From: an uncultured Clostridia bacterium
GTDB taxonomy: Bacteria > Bacillota > Clostridia > Oscillospirales > Acutalibacteraceae
Reading direction: 5' to 3'
NCBI GenBank assembly: GCA_947165615.1
Contig: CAMVBD010000045.1
Location: 1 to 8,175, forward strand
Length of the DNA: 8,175 bases
The position numbers and the translations under genes are program-made. Shown piece after piece: positions 6,197-8,175 of this stretch. The notes beneath the pieces were generated by a model. It saw only the letters and a list, made by a program, of their open reading frames with translations, did not search any database and had not been told where the DNA came from. Within the stretch, counting starts at the first letter, position 1. Every line of letters begins with the position of its first letter.

Positions 6197-6913
6197 ATGG
6201 AAAAGAAAAAAGTGGAAAAAGTTGAAGGTCTGTTTGACAACGTGTGGACGATCCCGAATCTGCTGTCTTTTATCCGGATTCTGCTGATCCCTGTTTTTGC
6301 ATATCTGTTTTATAACCATCATCTGCTCGGTGCGGTGATCGTGCTTGCGCTCTCCGGACTCAGCGATCTGTTCGACGGCAAAATCGCCCGCCGCTTCAAT
6401 CAGGTCAGCGCGCTCGGAAAGCTCCTTGATCCCATCGCCGATAAACTGACGCAGGCAACCATCGCGGTCATGATGTTCTTCTCGTTTGTCAAAGCCGAGA
6501 ATGAGACGCTGCATTTGTTCGCATGGGTATTTCTGCTCTTCATCGTCAAGGAGCTCGTTATGCTGATCGGCGGTCTGTTGATGCTCCTCTACGGCATTCG
6601 TCCCGGCGCCGCGGAAATCTACGGAAAGGCCGCAACCATGGTGTTCTATCTCGTAATGGTCGCTGTCATGATGTTCGGCCCCGAGGTCGGCGCGTTCAGC
6701 AACCAGCCTTACGCAATCAAAGAGATCTGGACGATTCCGAATCCCGTTCTGATGGTCATGGTCGTGATTGCGCTGCTTATGACGTTCGTCGCGTTCTTCA
6801 GCTATATGCCCGAGACGCACCGTCAGGTCAAGGAACGCTTCTCTCCCGAAGGAAAGGCGCGCTTCAAGGCCGAAAAAGAGAAAAAGGCGGCCGAAAAGAA
6901 GGCCGCAAAATAA
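6197..6913 (+). CDS. pgsA: CDP-alcohol phosphatidyltransferase, PgsA-like
   Basis: 238-residue integral membrane enzyme. It should join a CDP-diacylglycerol phosphatidyl group to an alcohol, most likely glycerol-3-phosphate, making phosphatidylglycerol phosphate in the first committed step of anionic phospholipid synthesis. The full catalytic motif is visible: D57-x2-D60-G61-x2-A64-R65-x8-G74-x3-D78-x3-D82, with all four metal/substrate aspartates. WTIPNLLSFIRILLIPVF (17-34) is the typical PgsA lead-in. About six helices are predicted (25-39, 43-55, 84-100, 107-133, 145-162, 184-204), and GKAAT (143-147) fits the family GKxxT position. At 238 residues it is longer than usual PgsA (about 180-200). 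The excess is a charged N terminus, a loop near 163-180, and a Lys/Ala/Glu-rich tail from about 208. The alcohol substrate cannot be proven from sequence. ATG at 6197 has GAAAGGA at 6181-6187, 9 nt upstream. Confidence 0.85.
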   Translation: MEKKKVEKVEGLFDNVWTIPNLLSFIRILLIPVFAYLFYNHHLLGAVIVLALSGLSDLFDGKIARRFNQVSALGKLLDPIADKLTQATIAVMMFFSFVKAENETLHLFAWVFLLFIVKELVMLIGGLLMLLYGIRPGAAEIYGKAATMVFYLVMVAVMMFGPEVGAFSNQPYAIKEIWTIPNPVLMVMVVIALLMTFVAFFSYMPETHRQVKERFSPEGKARFKAEKEKKAAEKKAAK

Positions 6914-6925
6914 GGAAGGATCTTT

Positions 6926-8175
6926 ATGAAAATGTGTTCCAGATGCAAAAAGAATCCTGCCGTGATCTTCATCTCTCGGATCGAAGGAGATAAGACCTCA
7001 CAGGAAGGGCTTTGCATCAAATGTGCAATGGAATTGAATATAGGTCCCATTAAGGACATCATGTCCAAAATGGGGATCACGGAAGACGATATCGACACGC
7101 TTAACGAGCAGTTTGGTCAGGCGTTCGGCGCGGACGAAAACGGCTTTGAAAGCGGCGGCGCGCCGTCGTTCCCGTTTTTGCAGGGGCTGTTTCAGGGGAA
7201 TTCGAATTCTTTGATGAAAAAGGACGATGAGGACGACGACGTCGATCTTCCCGCCGAAGTTGACGAAAAAGAAAAGAATACGAAAAAGGACCGCTCCTCC
7301 CGTAAGAAAAAAGACAAGTCCGGCAGAAAATTCCTGGATCTTTACTGCAACAATCTGACGCTTCGCGCAAAGGAAGGCAAGATCGACCGGATCGTCGGCA
7401 GGGAGGAAGAGATCTCCCGCGCTATCCAGATCCTTTGCCGCCGTACCAAAAACAATCCTTGCATGATCGGCGAGCCGGGCGTCGGCAAAACCGCCATTGC
7501 CGAGGGTTTGGCGCTCAGGATCTCCAAGGGAGAGGTCCCCGCAAAACTCCGGGATAAAGAGATCCATCTGCTGGATCTGACGGCTTTGGTCGCGGGTACA
7601 CAGTTCCGCGGTCAATTTGAAAGCCGTATCAAGGGACTCATAGACGAGGTCAAGGCCGACGGCAACGTGATCCTGTTCATCGACGAGGTCCACAATCTTG
7701 TCGGCGCGGGCGACGCGGAGGGCTCCATGAACGCCGCGAACATCCTGAAGCCCGCCCTTTCCCGCGGGGAAATTCAGGTCATCGGCGCGACGACCTTTAC
7801 CGAATACCGCAAGCACATCGAAAAAGACGCGGCGCTCGAACGCCGCTTCCAGCCCATCAAGGTGGAGGAGCCCTCGATCGAGGATTCCTATAAAATGCTG
7901 CTCGGCATCAAGGACTATTATGAGGATTATCATAAAGTCCGCATTTCCGACTCCTTGCTTTACAAGGTCGTCACGTTCTCCGAACGCTATATTACCGAGC
8001 GCTTTCTGCCCGACAAAGCCATCGACCTGCTGGATGAAGCCTGCACCTGCGCAAATCTGCGCAACAAGGCAATCGGAGAATATGAGGTCGCCTTAAAGGA
8101 ACTGCAGGATATGCAGGACGAAGAAACGGAATTGACGACGGCGGAAAACCCGGATTACGAAGCGATCGCAAAACT
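6926..8175 (+). CDS. Clp/HSP100 AAA+ unfoldase with N-terminal zinc finger, ClpE/ClpC-like (3' end missing)
   Basis: The frame is open from ATG 6926 to the right edge, giving 416 complete codons. GGAAGGA at 6914-6920 lies 5 nt before the start; a second ATG at 6932 is too deep in the zinc motif to be preferred. The protein should be a hexameric ATP-driven unfoldase feeding ClpP or acting as a disaggregase. Domains: a four-Cys zinc finger (C4-x2-C7 ... C30-x2-C33) like those of ClpE and McsA; a Gly/Phe-containing stretch (62-92); a charged linker, acidic at 100-114 and basic at 115-135; then the first AAA+ module. There: Walker A GEPGVGKT (182-189), pore loop AGTQFRGQF (F227 where Tyr is common), Walker B VILFIDE (248-254), sensor-1 [10 protein letters not shown], and the ERRFQP arginine-finger region. 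The small domain ends at [15 protein letters not shown], followed by the start of a coiled-coil middle region. The Clp_N double repeat is absent. The second AAA+ module and any ClpP-binding loop lie outside the window. Confidence 0.9.
   Translation, partial: MKMCSRCKKNPAVIFISRIEGDKTSQEGLCIKCAMELNIGPIKDIMSKMGITEDDIDTLNEQFGQAFGADENGFESGGAPSFPFLQGLFQGNSNSLMKKDDEDDDVDLPAEVDEKEKNTKKDRSSRKKKDKSGRKFLDLYCNNLTLRAKEGKIDRIVGREEEISRAIQILCRRTKNNPCMIGEPGVGKTAIAEGLALRISKGEVPAKLRDKEIHLLDLTALVAGTQFRGQFESRIKGLIDEVKADGNVILFIDEVHNLVGAGDAEGSMNAANILKPALSRGEIQVIGATTFTEYRKHIEKDAALERRFQPIKVEEPSIEDSYKMLLGIKDYYEDYHKVRISDSLLYKVVTFSERYITERFLPDKAIDLLDEACTCANLRNKAIGEYEVALKELQDMQDEETELTTAENPDYEAIAK

Noticed and set aside
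6104..6820. 238-codon minus-strand frame opposite pgsA
   Set aside because: Very rich in His, Asp, Glu, Gln and Arg, the antisense image of transmembrane helices. The + strand has the complete CDP-alcohol phosphatidyltransferase motif.
6523..6993. 156-codon + strand frame spanning the end of pgsA and the start of the Clp gene
   Set aside because: Arg/Ser/His-rich out-of-frame translation of two well-supported genes; no RBS or family resemblance.
6998..7933. 311-codon minus-strand frame opposite the Clp gene
   Set aside because: The + strand encodes Walker A, Walker B, sensor 1 and the zinc finger without any stop. The minus frame is a shadow with no recognisable domain.

Overview
The window reads as one stretch of chromosome from a moderately GC-rich member of the Clostridia (Bacillota). 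This is inferred from the gene families: a shared ECF transporter module (ecfA1-ecfA2-ecfT) followed by truA, a DUF5711-like anchored protein, a CvpA-type protein, and a zinc-finger Clp unfoldase. Strong GGAGG-type ribosome binding sites and GTG and TTG starts fit the same group. I cannot name a genus from sequence alone. All nine genes lie on the + strand. The largest gap is 38-39 nt, so no stretch of 300 bases lacks a gene. I see no tRNA, rRNA, CRISPR array, insertion sequence, phage gene or integration scar.

Layout. (1) Positions 2-814 hold the 3' part of a class I SAM-dependent RNA methyltransferase of the RlmI/COG1092 type. (2) Positions 854-3419 hold ecfA1, ecfA2 and ecfT, the energising part of an energy-coupling-factor vitamin/micronutrient transporter. 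No substrate-binding S component is present. (3) Positions 3416-4162 hold truA, tRNA pseudouridine synthase I. (4) Positions 4159-6180 hold two visibly more AT-rich envelope genes: a single-pass protein with a predicted extracytoplasmic beta-propeller-like domain (DUF5711-like) and a four-helix CvpA family protein. (5) Positions 6197-6913 hold a CDP-alcohol phosphatidyltransferase (PgsA-like) with an unusual Lys/Ala tail. (6) Positions 6926-8175 hold the first 416 codons of a Clp/HSP100 AAA+ unfoldase. It starts with a four-cysteine zinc finger in place of the usual Clp N-domain, and the gene runs off the right edge.

The genes are packed like an operon. ecfA2/ecfT, ecfT/truA and truA/DUF5711 each overlap by 4 nt (ATGA, ATGA, GTGA), and the other spacings after ecfA1 are 5-16 nt. 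Functionally this is a mixed housekeeping cluster: RNA modification, vitamin uptake, membrane lipid synthesis, envelope proteins and protein quality control. I do not see a defence, toxin or mobile system. The parts most worth a second look are the domain architecture of the Clp protein, the uncharacterised DUF5711-CvpA pair, and the reliance on translational coupling at truA.
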